A stretch of 64,000 nucleotides of DNA from Hedera helix (GCA_947179155.2 OX359266.1:14398098-14462097), one strand, 5' to 3'; counted from the stretch's first letter, positions 1-13,015 are shown. Made by a program: numbers and translations. The notes: a model not told the origin generated them from the sequence alone.

Positions 1-336
1 ACACACTGCAAACAAATCTATCTTTTCGGCTTTCAACAATCATTAGTGATACACATAACTTGGGGTATAAATTACAAAATTTTGTGGATGCAATGAAAGG
101 TGCATCGCACCCGCTTGTCACTACCTTGTATGTTTCATGACCAACTCCAAGAAACAGCCGTATCCTAAGTACCATGATTAATGGAAATTGTGGTGTGGGG
201 GTGGAGTAAAGCTTTTAGATTTTTCAACAATTATTCTGGTGGAAAGAGGAGGTTTAGTATGTGAGTAAAGGAATCAGCTTCTGATTGTAATACCTTTGTA
301 GAAGTATCTTCATCCAGGCACCACAGTTTCAGAATC
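1..336. other. 3' flank of the PPR gene
   Basis: No independent gene is visible. The stretch lies immediately downstream of the PPR stop codon on the minus strand and probably holds its 3' UTR. Open frames here are short and have no recognisable family. Confidence 0.5.
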
Positions 337-2673
337 CTACATGTTCCATCGACTATGTGAGAGAAACTTTGTACTTTGGTTAAGATAGGCATCCAAATCA
401 TACCCCATGTACTCCATTCTGTCCATGAGATCAAATGCATGCTTTGTTTTCTCTGGAGAACGAAGAAGGTTCCCGAGCAGGTAGTTGCAAATTTGCGGCG
501 CCAGCATGAAACCTTTCTCCATAGTATAGACAAACACATTTATTGCCTGGTCTAAATTCCCTACTTTGCAAAGGCTACGAATCAACAAGACACAACTCGC
601 GGGAGACAAATTAACTCCACACTCCTCAAGAACATAAAATACCTTTAAAGCTTCCTCTGATTTGTGCAACCGGCACAATCCAGAGAGCCAAATGGTATAC
701 GGTGCTGAATCAAAATCCCTCAACTTAAAGTCCTTTTCAAGTAATTCCCGAACAGCCTCAACAACCTTTCCTTCTTTAAAGAGTTCCTCAGCTAGATTAA
801 TTTCTTCTTCTCGACCAGGAAGACTCCTCAGATACTTCAGCCAAAGACTAAAAGCTACAGAGATTTTCCCCTTTCGGCAAGACCAACTCATAAGCGCCTT
901 GTAAACTGCTGAGCTAGGAGTACACCCATTCTTAATCATTTGTTCGAAGAGGGCAAAGGAATCATCTTCTCGGCCAACCCTTTGGAGTCCATCAATGAGT
1001 GTTCCATATGTAACTGAATCGGGGGAAAGCCCTTTAAGTTGGAGCTCCTTGAAGAGTTTCAAAGCACCATTTATGTTTTTTGCTTTGCAAAATCCATTGA
1101 TCAATATGTTATAAGTCCTGATGTCTGGCAAAACCCCACTATCAGCAAGCTGCATAAGAAGCCTGTAAGCTTTAAGAATTTTCCCCGAATCGCACAATTT
1201 AGCCACCAATGTTTGAAGGCTTGCACTATCAAGAACCTTATCTGAACCTTGAGAGAGCCGAAGAAACAAAGAAGGATTTCTCCCAATTTCCATCTTGTAT
1301 AACATAAGATGAGCATCCTCAAGCTCGCCAGCCTTGCATAGCCCATCAATAAGGGCATTGAAGGTTACAACAGAAGGAAGGCATCCAAGCTTCTCCATGT
1401 CATTGAAAATTTTCTGTGCCTCCTCCACAAGACCATTCCTACACATTCCACAAATAAGAATGGTGTAAGTGCAGGAGTTTGGGAATCGATCAACATTCGA
1501 TATTTCAAGTTGAAGGGACCGAGCCTGGTCCAAGAGACCCATGTCACACAACCCTTTGATCAAGGTATTGTAACAGTGAGTATCCGGTGATACACCTCTC
1601 TCTGTCATCTCCCTCAGCAACGTCAATGCATCCTTTACCCTGCCTGCCTCAAATAATCCCCGTATCATGATCGTATACAACACAATGTCAGGTGTAATAT
1701 TAGCCTCAGAGAGCTTTTGAAACATATCATGAGCTTCATTAAACCTCCTTGTCCTAAGTAAACCATCAATCAAACAACTATATCCCTTCAGATTAAGAAC
1801 ATACCCGTCCTTCAAAAAAGACTTGAGAAGAACAAAGGCTTCGCCTATCCTACCCAATTTACTAAACCCATTGAGCAAAGCATTGTAAGTAATAGAATCC
1901 GGAGAACACCCACAAAATTTCATCTTATTAAAAAGTTGATAAGCATCATCAGTCCTCTTTGCCTGACACAACCCCGAAATGATAACAGTATAGGTAATTT
2001 TATCTGGCATAATACATCTTTGAGTCATTTCATCAAACAGTTGAAGGGCGTCTGCAGTATTCCCACTTTTACATAACCCTTCAATCAATATACTAAAAGT
2101 AGAGCAATTTGGCCTGCAATTCGACTTCAACATCAAATTATAAACAGCCAATGCCAACAAAATTACATCTTTTTGAACCATAATATGCAATATCAAATTA
2201 TAAGTGAACAAATCAGGTTTACAATCAAAATCAGTCATCCTACCAAATGATTCCACGGCCATTTCAGCCTTCAGCATCTTCCAATAAGCATCAATCAATA
2301 CCGCGAAAGCGTCGGAAGATATTAAAACCCCAGAAGTATTAAGCTCTTCTAGAATCTTCCAATACAAATCAATACCACCGTCCCTAACAAGTAAGTCAAC
2401 AATCAAATTATAAGAAACCCAGCTACGGAATTGCTTTCTTCTAGCAGCCCAGATGAAGAAACGAAAAGACAATTGCTGGTTTTGATTTTCTTGGAGAACA
2501 GAAGTTACGATTTCAGAGGAAATAAATGGGACGACCTTCTCGAGAACGTGTTCCATGGGATTAACGGTAGAGATGAGGTTGAGAATGTCATTGGAGACGG
2601 AGGGAGAGGTGTGGAAGCAGTGAGATTTTATGATGTGTGAGATTGGGCGGCGTAGGAGGACTGGGAGTTTCAT
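337..2673 (-). CDS. P-class pentatricopeptide repeat protein, probably organelle-targeted
   Basis: A single uninterrupted exon encodes about 778 residues. From roughly residue 85 on there are about 18 tandem 35-residue PPR motifs of plain P type, each recognisable by starts such as DKITYTVIISGLCQ, DSITYNALLNGFSK, DIRTYNILINGFCK and a terminal proline. No E, DYW or other C-terminal editing domain follows, and the protein ends shortly after the last repeat. PPR proteins of this class bind organellar RNA with about one base per repeat and affect processing, stability or translation. I start at the ATG at 2673, because MKLPVLLRRPISHIIKSHCF is basic, Ser/Arg/His-rich and lacks acids, as mitochondrial presequences do. 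An in-frame ATG at 2766 would add 31 residues and cannot be excluded. Absence of introns is normal for the family. Family assignment is certain; orthologue and target RNA are not determinable here. Confidence 0.93.
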   Translation of the reverse strand: MKLPVLLRRPISHIIKSHCFHTSPSVSNDILNLISTVNPMEHVLEKVVPFISSEIVTSVLQENQNQQLSFRFFIWAARRKQFRSWVSYNLIVDLLVRDGGIDLYWKILEELNTSGVLISSDAFAVLIDAYWKMLKAEMAVESFGRMTDFDCKPDLFTYNLILHIMVQKDVILLALAVYNLMLKSNCRPNCSTFSILIEGLCKSGNTADALQLFDEMTQRCIMPDKITYTVIISGLCQAKRTDDAYQLFNKMKFCGCSPDSITYNALLNGFSKLGRIGEAFVLLKSFLKDGYVLNLKGYSCLIDGLLRTRRFNEAHDMFQKLSEANITPDIVLYTIMIRGLFEAGRVKDALTLLREMTERGVSPDTHCYNTLIKGLCDMGLLDQARSLQLEISNVDRFPNSCTYTILICGMCRNGLVEEAQKIFNDMEKLGCLPSVVTFNALIDGLCKAGELEDAHLMLYKMEIGRNPSLFLRLSQGSDKVLDSASLQTLVAKLCDSGKILKAYRLLMQLADSGVLPDIRTYNILINGFCKAKNINGALKLFKELQLKGLSPDSVTYGTLIDGLQRVGREDDSFALFEQMIKNGCTPSSAVYKALMSWSCRKGKISVAFSLWLKYLRSLPGREEEINLAEELFKEGKVVEAVRELLEKDFKLRDFDSAPYTIWLSGLCRLHKSEEALKVFYVLEECGVNLSPASCVLLIRSLCKVGNLDQAINVFVYTMEKGFMLAPQICNYLLGNLLRSPEKTKHAFDLMDRMEYMGYDLDAYLNQSTKFLSHSRWNM

Positions 2674-2766
2674 CGATTTGAGGAGAATCTTGACACCAAA
2701 AAATTTCAGAGACCGAGTTTGGAAAGTCGGACATGAGTTTTCACGCTTTGGGATTACTACATACAT

Positions 2767-4498
2767 ATCCTTCTATGCATAACTGAGCATAGAGTGTCCA
2801 CAACAAAGTCTTCGCTTTTGAGCATTCACCAGCGTGCCTCCCTTTTGTTTCCTCACTGCGGCCGGACCGAGTTTTTATGGTGGCGGGCCTGGCGGCAGAC
2901 CACAAATGCGAACACTCGAGATAAGAGAGATCAAGGGAGCGCCGCAACTCTTTGTAACTAATTGATTTATTTAGAAATTTGATATTCTACAAATAAAATT
3001 TTATCTTTTTTCACTGAGATCTATTTATTATTTATATTATAAAAAATTTATAAAATTATCATAAAAATATTAATTCTCTTCATTTATTTTATTTATTGAT
3101 TGATTACTATTAAAGTTTTATTGGCGACTAAATTCTAATTTATCTTTCAAGACACATTAACACCATGTTTCCAAGTTTCAGATGAAAAAGAAACTAATAA
3201 AAATATTGTGTATTCTTTTATGTTGTTATTAAGTTCATAAATAAATAAAAAGAAACAAAGAAACAAAATTTAAGTTTTACATAATTTTTTAATTTATATT
3301 TTATAATAATATTTAATATTCAAAATAATTTAGCTCTAATTTGTGGAGCTATTAATTGTTTTTAGAACATTTTTTGTTTTTTTTTTTAAAACAAAGGAGC
3401 TATTAGAAATCTCTTAGAAATGACTGTAGATCTTTGTTCATAATTTTTCTCAAACATATCTATATTATTTATTTATTATATTATGAAAAAAGAGGAAGAA
3501 AAATTGTGACAATGTGTAACAGTTTATGATTAAAAATATATATATATTTTTGACATTTTCTAATTTTTATTTTATCTTTTAATTTGCTCCCAACAATTAA
3601 CTAACTCAAGAAGCTAAATAAAAAACTACTTTATAATTTTTATGTGCCCGTTAATTTATATTTGACAATAGTAGTATTTCTTTTTCTCTTTTGTTTTTAT
3701 TCTTCATGTGACATGTTTAAGGTCTTGTCACACTTGGGGACAAAAACCCATACACTTCAATACTCTATTGAAGCTTTTGGGCTTAATGGAAAATGGAAAC
3801 TAGTTCAACTCTACTTCATACTGATGAGGCAAGTTATCATACATGGGCTTTCTCTGCTGGACTAGGCTTAATGAAGAGTTTTAAAGTCAACCTAAACTCA
3901 AGGTATTACTTTTGAGCTATAAAGAATAGTTTGCTTATTTGTATAGATAAAACATTTAAATCCTTAAATAAAAATCATAATTGAATCAAGTTAAAACATC
4001 ATTGACGGGATTTAAATCCTCGACTTTGACAATGCTCTCGAATCAATCTTCTCTCACCCTTGGCCCAAGTACTATCCCTTTTTCTTCTTCTTAGTCCATT
4101 TTATATTGAGCAACAAAAATGGAACATAATATTCAGATATACCAATTGTCCAACGGACATTTTTGTATTTTACTATTTTTGAAATTGAGAGAAAGTATTA
4201 TTATTAGTCAGTCATGAGAAAGAAATATTACGCCCTTGGATTTAATTAGAGGACATCCGATATCTCCTATGCTGTTGGCGTTTTCACTCCAAATGCAACT
4301 TAATATTGCCCTAGTCTCTTGATATTTCCTATGTTTAACAAATATTTAAACTGATTGTCACAAAAAATAATAATTAAGATCAAATAAATAAATAAATTAA
4401 CCTGCTATGCTAATGAATGTTCCAACACTAAGGAGGCTACATTTCTTAGATTTGTCTACTGTTGTTGGCATAATTTGTTATAAACTATTATATTCACC
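2767..4498. other. AT-rich intergenic spacer with PPR upstream region
   Basis: The first ~180 bases (to about 2945) are less AT-rich and likely hold the PPR promoter and 5' leader, read on the minus strand. The remainder is AT-rich with homopolymer runs. I see no gene or intact transposon. It ends at TAAGC (4499-4503), the left target duplication of the outer gypsy element. Confidence 0.5.
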
Positions 4499-4598
4499 TA
4501 AGCTGTAATAACCACAAGTTATAAGTCTATTGTAATTATGATTATTAGATAATTATCAATAAATTAAATTTTTTATACGAATTAATTGTACATTTGAC

Positions 4599-4601
<3 letters not shown>

Positions 4602-4661
<60 letters not shown>
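4602..4661. repeat. (TA)n followed by (GA)n microsatellite
   Basis: About 16 TA units run directly into about 13 GA units, abutting the left end of the hairpin MITE. The right end of that MITE also abuts TA repeats, so the MITE sits inside a TA tract. Confidence 0.95.
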
Positions 4662-4667
<6 letters not shown>

Positions 4668-4911
4668 TCCATGACATACCTCCTTAAAGAGCTCACCAAG
4701 CTCACCCCCTTTAGCGACGGACCCGGCGACGGTTTGGTCCGTCGCCATAGGTTCGTCCGTCGCTAAAACTTTTAGCGACGAACAACATATCGCGACGGAT
4801 AAACATTTAGTGATGGATGAACCTATGGCAACGGACCAAACCGTCGCCAAGTCTGTCGCTAAAGGGGGTGAGTTTGGTGAGCTCTTTAAGGAGGTATGTC
4901 ATGGATCCTTT
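4662..4911. mobile_element. Hairpin MITE (near-complete inverted repeat)
   Basis: The two halves of this 250-bp unit are almost exact reverse complements. The left starts AAAGGATCCATGACATACC and the right ends with its complement, and the pairing continues inward through repeated TTTAGCGACGGA-type blocks nearly to the centre. No protein is encoded, although open frames run through it. Both ends lie in TA repeats, so the target duplication is probably TA or cannot be resolved. The superfamily is not certain; the repeated GCGACGG blocks resemble the interior of several plant foldback elements. Confidence 0.85.
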
Positions 4912-5510
4912 ATATATATATATATATATATTAATCTAAGAATGTAAAAAGTACTAGAATTAATTAAAGTAAATCTAATTTGATTATATTTTAAGTCCAA
5001 ATGAATTGTTAAACTATGTCCAATAAAATTAACTTAGTAATTCATGACCATAGTTAACTTAATGGTCCATGTTATAATTAAACTAGTTCAAATGCTTCTT
5101 TTAATTAAAAGTGGCATGTGTTAGTAAATGTTAGCGCAATAGAATGAATTAGTTGAGCTAAAACAAATCAAATGGATGAGCTCAATAGAATTAATTACTA
5201 AGTCCAAAGTGGAGCCAAAATCAAAGCCAAAATTGATCAATATATATATATATATATGAATGATAAAAATAAATCAAAATTAGGGCAAGAAATGGGCCAA
5301 ATGGCCGACACTTTGGAGGGCCCCACATGGGTGGCTTGTTGCTCCAATATTGCTTCTAAGTTACTCAACCAATAGCCTGCAAGTTAGCTTGATGGAGGTT
5401 AATCATCTAGTCAATCCAAGTTTCATTCAATCCAATAGTAAACCTAGCTTAACTTCTAAATTGACCAATGTTAGTTGTTTAGTGAATGTTAATAGTGATT
5501 AAGGAGGTTC

Positions 5511-5520
5511 TATAAATAGA
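5511..5520 (+). promoter_or_regulatory. TATA box of the outer element's LTR
   Basis: TATAAATAGA lies in the plus-strand LTR about 70 bases before a GAGAGA-rich stretch. This position fits the U3/R boundary of a plant LTR. Activity is unlikely, since the LTR is split 360 bases downstream. Confidence 0.45.
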
Positions 5521-7854
5521 ATGTTCCACCCATTTGTTATGTTTGTTAGTCATTTACTAGAATCACCAAGAGAGAAAAGAGAGAGTTTCAAAGAGATAAA
5601 AGAGAGAGAACTCTCGTGAGTTTGAGAAATCAACAAGGAAGTTGCTAAAGATTAATCAAGGTGGAGTCTCTAGCCAATTTTATCTCAAGAAGAAAAAGAG
5701 CATTCAAATCTAGACGTTTGAAAAGTGTTATATACTTTCCTTAGTTCATTTCTATAGTCTATATATATACTTAATGGTCAAAATATGTTTCTAACCATTC
5801 AAAACTTATTTTGATGCTTTATAATAGTAGATCTTGAATATATATATATACGAAAATGCATGGTTTAGTATGTTTTAATGTGACACCCCCAAATTCGGGT
5901 CTCAAATACCCGAATCCGGTTATGACGATCCAATACAAACATCCACTTCTAAACAACATAAAATAACTAAATGCGGAATAATAAACATATGTTGTTCATT
6001 CAAAAGGTGTTACTAGTCCTAAGATACGGTAACCTTACACGAAAGTACACAAATACCCTTAATAAAGTACTTAAGGTTTATATTACATAACAAGTAATTT
6101 AGTTAACTAAAAGGCTGCATCCTGAAGTCTATCACTTCATCTTTCTTTTACCCTTGTTCTTCCCAGAAGTCTCGGGTTGCATTGCAATAAGGTTTCATGA
6201 TATAGCAAGGGTGAGCAACTACTTTGCTCAACAAGTTTAAATAACAACAAGAAACAATATATCATGAATGAAAGAGAATAGCTAAACAATTCAACAATAT
6301 GAATAACATAAGCAGGAATAATAATTTGCTTTTAGAATCAAGATAGTCAAATAGACTATGAACTATAAACATCCACTGGAGTCAATAGCAGGTTGACCCA
6401 ATGATTACTATCAAAAATATGTACCCGAGGGGATCAGCCTCAGTACAATATGTGTATGCATAACATTTAATTTCCGTGTTTTGTACCTGATATTAGATAC
6501 AAGGTACTCTCCTATAATAAAGGGGTGTTTATAATAATCTACGAATCTGCATCTTCAATGATTTGGATAGCTTTTAAAATCTTTAACATAAATATCTAGC
6601 CAAACAATGACTTAGACTTACTTTGAATAGTTCTTTAAACAATAGAACATTAAATAAGGTACAAGTCAAATATTGTACAAGATCAAGTGCACCAAGTGCG
6701 AATAACAATAATATTAATGTGAAATAATTGTAAAGTAATTTAAACCACTAAAAGCATGCTTGGAATTATAATTCAAGCTTAAATAAATAACTTGCTCAAT
6801 GAAATGAGTTTATAGATAAGGAACTTGTGCAAAATAAAGTTCGAAATTAGAAAACTTGTCTGTCTACTTAGCTACAACAACCTAACTTTAATTAAATGGC
6901 TTTGAAGGACCTAACATTAATCAAGTTGGTCTAACAATTATTATTGCGTATATTGACATGTTTGTACACTTACTATGAACTTATCAAATAAGTTTAACAC
7001 ATAATTCACATCATTGGACATACTAACATAATCCCTACGTAAACACACTTAGGTTAATGATTTAATAACCTATGAGTATTCATCCTAAGTATTAAACATT
7101 TAAGGAACCTTTAAACAATTTAATCCAATTGCAGAATTAGTGAGTTATTAATTACGTTATATTTAATTAACTCTTATTTATTTAATTACCATTTGTTATT
7201 AATTAAATAATAATTAATTAACTACCTTTAATTATTATTTATTTATAAATAAGAACTAATTAGTCTAACATAAGTAATTAGTTTATTTATTTTAATGCTT
7301 CTTAAGATTATTTAGATAATAATTAATTATTTAATTTTATTATAATCTTCTTTAATTATTATTTAATTTTAATTAAATAATAATTAATTAATTAACCTTA
7401 CATCTCTTTCATTAATATTAATTAAATAGTAATTAATTACTTAATTATCCTTATTTAATATAAATAAATAATAAATAATTAAGTTATTAACTTTATTTAT
7501 CTTTAGTTAGTATTTATTAAATACATAATAATTAATAACTTCTAAAATCTTATTTTTCTTTAATTATTATTTACCATTAATTAAATAATAATTAATTAAT
7601 TATTTATCTTTACTTATTATTTAATTGTTAATTAAATGACAATTAATTAAAAGATAAATCTTATTTATTTTGGATTGTCATTGATAACCAAAATCAAAAG
7701 TTTTATGTTCTCCTATTGTCCGGTGAATAGTCACTCAACGATTTGTACAGTCTGCCTTAGCAGACTTACTCTATGAATCAAATGGTCTGCCTCAGCAACT
7801 TAGTCGACGATCAAAAGCAGTTCTACGACCGGAGTAATCTCACCCTACGACCAC

Positions 7855-7975
7855 TCTGTAATGGTCGAGACCTGACCGAGGCTACACTACGATAGCCGAA
7901 GGCTCTTGCCGAGGCCACTCTACAATAGTCGAAAGTTCTGGCCAAGGCCACTCTACGATAGCCAAAAGCTCTCAT
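7855..7975. repeat. 36-bp minisatellite in the 3' LTR (about three copies)
   Basis: The unit is roughly CGAGGCCACTCTACGATAG followed by CCGAAGGCTCTGGC. It is present in fewer copies here than in the partner LTR at 17215-17370. Confidence 0.75.
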
Positions 7976-8490
7976 ATTTCAGTTTTAAACACAATAGCGA
8001 ACATATTAACCATTCTGATTCTTTTAGACAGTTTATCATTACTTGGTGATTCTACTGATTTTTTTAATAGGTTGACATGAACACAGGCTACTTCACATCC
8101 ATTATACAGCTTATATATATTGGACTTGTCATGGTTCTTCATAACAAATTCCTCCCAACAGCAAGTGACCACAACAACCCATTTTAACATAATATGGAAC
8201 AATAACTAACTTTCTTAAGATATTAAACATAATTATTTATACCTTAAAGCTGATTTGAAACGAAATGGGTTCCTAGTTGCTGTTCTTTTTCTTCTCCCGA
8301 AGTAGGTGATGTAATCCAAAGACATCTACTTCACCGTTACCACCACTAGATACTTTACTCACAACTTCCTGATGGCTTCCTTGCTATCTCTCTCACTCAC
8401 TACACTCCCTCTATAATTCGGAGCTCACAATGACTCTCTCGTATCATTATTGAATAACTCAACAAGCTTTTCCAAGAGAAAACATGGTCT

Positions 8491-8500
8491 CTATTTATAG
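8491..8500 (-). promoter_or_regulatory. TATA box of the LTR (3' copy)
   Basis: CTATTTATAG on the plus strand reads CTATAAATAG on the element's strand. The same sequence occurs at the matching place in the 5' LTR (17885-17894). Confidence 0.55.
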
Positions 8501-9202
8501 GAAATCATTATCCGTTGGTTACTGAGGTTTAGGTGGAAACTTTACCAACCCATCTTTCAGCCATACCCAAAAATCACCACTTTAGGTTGTACTCGGCAGA
8601 GTAGGGTCGCTAACTAAGCTCAGCAGATTATACACACACGCAAAGATAATATATTAGATAAGTCATTAACAGTAAAGTACCCCATGCCGGGTCATCTCTG
8701 ATTTGGGACAATATACTGACTTAACTGCCCAGCAACCCATACATTCAATTAGTTATTCTCTTTCCTCCTATTCCACGGCAAGTTTGGGAATTTGTGTCCT
8801 CAAAAGATTGTCACGTGTTAACTCTTTTAATAAATAATAAATTACACAATTAATTCCAAGTGGGCTCATGTTTTAGACTTCATATAATACCCAATGGACT
8901 CTTATTAAATGACTTGAACTATTATTTAATCAAGTCCATTTAATTTAACACTAGCCATTAAATATAACCCAATGATTGGTTACTTAATTTAATTAAATAT
9001 TTAATAAATGACAACTTATCAATTCTATTGATATTAAAACTTTAGGGTTTATTCACTAATTTAATTAAACTATTAGTGACTCCCTTTAATTAACGCTAGC
9101 AATTAATCACATAATCATTTAATCACAAAATTAATTAATCAAATAAAAAGATTTAAATAACCTCGTAAAACTAACTCATTAAAAATTAAATTAATAATTT
9201 AA

Positions 9203-10637
9203 TTAATAATGACGTGAAAATTCTAGGCCATTACATTCCCCCCCCCCCCCCCACCCCCTTATAAGAAATTCCGTCCTCGGAATTGCAAAATAAGGACACT
9301 CAAATAAAAACGGGTAATTCATCCTCAATTTCTCCTCGAGTTCCCACGTAACTTCTTCAAGTGCGTGATTCTTCCAATGTACTTTGACAGAATGAATTAT
9401 CTTATTCCTTAGCTTATGTTCCTTCCTATCGAGTATTTGGACAGGAACTTCTTCATATGACAAGTCGTTCTCGACTTGAATTGGTTCATAGGAGATAACG
9501 TGCTTGTAGTCAGGTTTATACGGTCGCAACACTGACACATGAAACACATTGTGAATGTGCTCAAGTTCAAGAGGTAATGCTACCTCGTACGCCACTTCAC
9601 CGACTCGCCTCAAGATTTCGAACGGTCCTATGAACCTAGGGCTCAGCTTGCCCTTCTTGCCAAAACGGATCTTCCCCTTCCAGGGAGATACCTTCAGAAA
9701 TACGAAACTGCCCACGTCGAAGTCCCGCTTTTGGCGATGCAAATCCGCGTACTTCTTTTGACGATCTTGAGCTGTTACCAATCGATTTCTGATAAGTTGC
9801 ACTTTGTCTGTAGTCTACTGCACCATTTTAGGTCCAAGCAGTCTTCGCTCACCAACCTCGTCCCAACACAACGGTGTTCGACACTTTCTTCCATAAAGCG
9901 CTTCGTACGGTGGCATGCCGATACTAGCGTGATAGCTGTTGTTGTAAGCGAACTCTACCAATGGCAAATGGTCATCCCAGTTGCCCTTTAGGTCCATTAC
10001 GACCGCTCGGAGCATATCCTCCAGAGTCTGAATCGTTCGCTCGCTCTGGCCGTCAGTTTGAGGATGGTACGCTGTGCTTAACCTCAACTGTGTTCCCATC
10101 CTTGCTTGCAGACTTCTCCAGAAATTTGACGTGAAGCGCGGATCTCTGTCGGTCACAATCCATGTCGTGACACTATCTCCGTCACATAGAACTTCGCTAA
10201 CTGCTCCAGATTGTACCGTATTCTAATAGGTAGAAAATGGGCTGACTTGGTCAGACGATCCACTATTACCCAGATGCCGTCTAAACCTTTATATGTTGGT
10301 GGCAAACCCACCACAAAGTCCATCGTGATGTGTTCCCACTTCCACTACGGAATCTTTAGTGGTTGAAGCAGTCCGCTCGGTCACTGATACTCTGCTTTAA
10401 CCCGCTGGCATGTCAGACATCGACTGACATATTCTGCCACTTCCTTCTTCATATTTGGCCACCAAAAATATTATCGTAAATCTTTATACATCTTCGTGCT
10501 TCCAGGATGTACTGAGTACCTCGTACTGTGAGCTTCCTGAAAAATCTCTTCCCGCAGCTCCGGATCCAACGGTACCAGACTCTCTCTTCAAACCTTAGCA
10601 ACCCTGTGCTATCAATCTTGTACTTAAGCTCCTCGCC
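9203..10637 (-). pseudogene. Integrase and chromodomain-like tail of the inner gypsy element
   Basis: The zinc-binding half (CLTCQRVKAE) and first catalytic block (MDFVVGLP, first Asp) are readable but broken around 10157-10637. From 10156 down, TDRDPRF (second Asp) and QTDGQSERTIQTLED (catalytic Glu) form the integrase core. From 9802 a second open piece gives the GKLSPRFIGPFEIL block and then LSYEEVPVQILD to EEVTWELEE, the chromodomain-like end typical of plant Tekay/Del elements. It lets integrase read chromatin marks in related elements. The final frame runs over the polypurine tract into the LTR. Stops and frame changes make it non-functional. Confidence 0.85.
9236..9257 (-). other. Polypurine tract of the inner gypsy element
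   Basis: Plus strand TT, then a long C run broken by one A and ending CCCCC, directly after the LTR end at 9235. On the element's strand it is a purine run abutting the 3' LTR, the plus-strand primer for reverse transcription. Confidence 0.85.
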
Positions 10638-13015
10638 TTAAGCAATTCGCTTCTTAATACTATCACAATCTTCATCTTTTTCCTGAGCCTCTTTGATCTT
10701 GTCTAATAAGGTCGGGCTTGCTGTTACTGTAAATAACTTCTCGTCTGTCTCCATCGGATATTTGATCTCCAACTCCAAACATTTGAAATCTCTCACCAAC
10801 TCTTCCTGATTTGTTAGCTTCAGCAACTTTTCCCTGCCTTTTCTGCTCAAGGTATCTGCTACTACATTGGCCTTGCCCCGATGGTACAAAATCTCACAGT
10901 CGTAGTCTTTAATCAATTCTAACCATCGGCGTTACCTCATATTCAGCTCATTCTGTGTGAAGATATATTTCAAACTTTTGTGATCTGTATATATCTCACT
11001 CTTCTCGCCATACCGGTAGTGCCTCCAAATCTTCAGGGCAAAAACTACCGCTGCTAACTCCAGGTCATGAGTCGGGTAACCCTTCTCATAATCCTTTAAT
11101 TGGCGTGACGCATACGCAATGACCTTGCCGTGTTGCATTAGCACACAACCAAGACCCTTGTGTGACGCATCACTATACACTACAAAACCTCCCGTGTCGT
11201 TCGGTAAAGCCAACATTGGTGCCTGACTCAACCTCTTCTTCAGCTCCATGAAACTTTCCTCTTACTTTTTCGACCAAACAAACTTCATAGTCTTTCGAGT
11301 AAGATTGGTCAACGACGATGCTATCTTTGAAAAATCCTGAATGAATCTCCGATAATATCCCGCTAACCCTAAGAAACTCCTGATCTCAATCGGCGTCTTC
11401 GGCTGTTCCCAATTGATAATTACCTCCAGCTTCGCTAGATCCACCGAAACACTGTCCTTGTCGATAACATGACCTAGAAACTGCACCCTCTGCAACCAAA
11501 ATTCACATTTCGAAAACTTGGCGTACAACTTCTCCCTTCTCAAAGCCTCCAATGCGATCCGTAAATATTATGCATGTTCTTCCTCCGTCTTCGAATACAC
11601 CAATATGTCATCAATGGATACGACCATGAACTTGTCTAAGTACTGCTTGAGCAATCTGTTCATCATATCCATGAATGTCGTTGGTGCATTCGTTAGTCCA
11701 AATGACATCACTAGAAACTCGAAATGACCATAATGAGTTCTGAATGCCGTTTTCGGGATATCCTCCTCCCTCACCTTCAGTTGATGATAACCCATCTTCA
11801 AATCTATCTTCGAAAAGTATTTTGCTCCCTTAAGTTGATCAAATAGATCATCAATTCTAGGCAGCGAATACATGTTCTTAATGGTGACCTTGTTCAACTC
11901 CCGGTGATCAATACAAAGCCTCATCGAACCATCCTTCTTCTTTACAAACAGAACTGGCGCTCTCTATGGTGACCCGCTTGGTCTGATGTAACCTTTATCT
12001 AGCAGTTCCTGCAACTGAATCATCAATTCTTTCATTTCTACCGGTGCCATACGGTACGGTGCCTTCGATATCGGTGCGGTCCCCGGTACCAAATCAATAA
12101 CAAACTCCACTTCTCTGTCCGGCGGTAACCCCAAAATCTCATCTGGAAAAATATCAGCAAATTCCCGTACAACAGGTATCTGATTCAGTTCGCCCTCAAC
12201 ACGTCGAGTATCGACCACATGAGCCAAATAACCTACACACCCTTTCCTGAGCAACTTTCGTGCTTGTATCATCGTCAGACAACTTGATTGTCTTGGCGAT
12301 TTACTACCGTAAAATATAACTTTTGACTTATTCAGAGTCTTTAGGTATACACACTTCTTTTTACAGTTAATAACCGCCTCGTGACTCGATAGCCAATCCA
12401 TCCCTAGGATTTCGTCAAACTCCCCCAAACGAATCGGTATCAAATCCACGTTAAGTCTAAACCCTCGCAATTTAGCACAATAGTTCTTATGAATGTAGTC
12501 TACGAGAATGATTTTTTTGTTTGCTACTTCTACGTTCATAGGGTGTTCTAGCTTTTCTTGAGGTAAATCTAATCTCTTAGCAAAATCTTCAGAAACAAAT
12601 GAGCAGGTAGCACCCGAATCAAACAATACATACGCATTAATATCATTGATCGGGATGATACCTAACACCACGTCATTGGAGTCGACTGTATCCTGCACAG
12701 TCATGTTGAAGGTGCGCATTGTGGGTCGGTTAGCCTGGCTGGCTGGCCCTCCAATGTTCAGCCTGATGTTGTTGTTGTTGTTGTTGTCTATGTTGCCAGT
12801 CCCAACATTTCCCTTCCTCTTCGGGCAGTCCTTGACATGATGATCGGTTGCTCCACAGGAAAAACACACTCCCTTCATCTTTTTCGGGCATTGTGGAGCC
12901 ATGTGCCCTGGCTGTCCGCAGCTATAGCAAACACTCTTGCCCTTCAAGCATTCGCCCATGTGGTTCTTACCACAATTGTTGCATTTACCAACTTTCTTAG
13001 CCTCTCATCCGGATT
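10638..13015 (-). pseudogene. Zinc knuckles, protease, reverse transcriptase and RNase H of the inner gypsy element
   Basis: In one frame: two CCHC knuckles (CYSCGQPGHMAPQC and CFSCGATDHHVKDC), a preceding knuckle-like CNNCGKNHMGEC, the aspartic protease motif LFDSGAT, RT blocks (MRLCIDHRELNK, FSKIDLKMGYHQ, SIDDILVYSK where FIDDIL is usual), the connection ASRQLKDYEKGYP, and RNase H (VVYSDASHKGLG, YTDHKSLKYI). Four in-frame stops interrupt it (near 11964, 11568, 11262 and 10932), and a fifth ends it at 10638. Each fits a C-to-T or G-to-A change of a Trp or Gln codon. Gag upstream lies in another frame, with the shift near 13010. Confidence 0.88.

Larger units (their letters stand above)
5879..9235 (-). 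repeat. 3' LTR of the inner gypsy element
   Basis: This 3357-bp copy begins TGTGACACC and ends CATTACA on the plus strand, so it reads TGTAATG...GTCACA on the element's strand. It aligns by eye along its whole length with 15237-18628. It includes an AT-rich TTAATTAA-type zone (about 7140-7660), a 36-bp tandem repeat (7855-7975) and a TATA box (8491-8500). Confidence 0.92.

Noticed and set aside
231..539. 102-residue frame overlapping the PPR C-terminus
   Set aside because: Shadow frame of the PPR coding strand with no recognisable family.
4545..4850. 101-residue open frame with THSL-like repeats on the minus strand
   Set aside because: It runs through the hairpin MITE and the (TA)n/(GA)n tract; the peptide mirrors the repeats.
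7972..8202. 76-residue frame also present at 17363-17593 with almost the same protein
   Set aside because: The two copies are simply the paired LTRs; no family is recognisable and similarity reflects LTR identity, not coding constraint.
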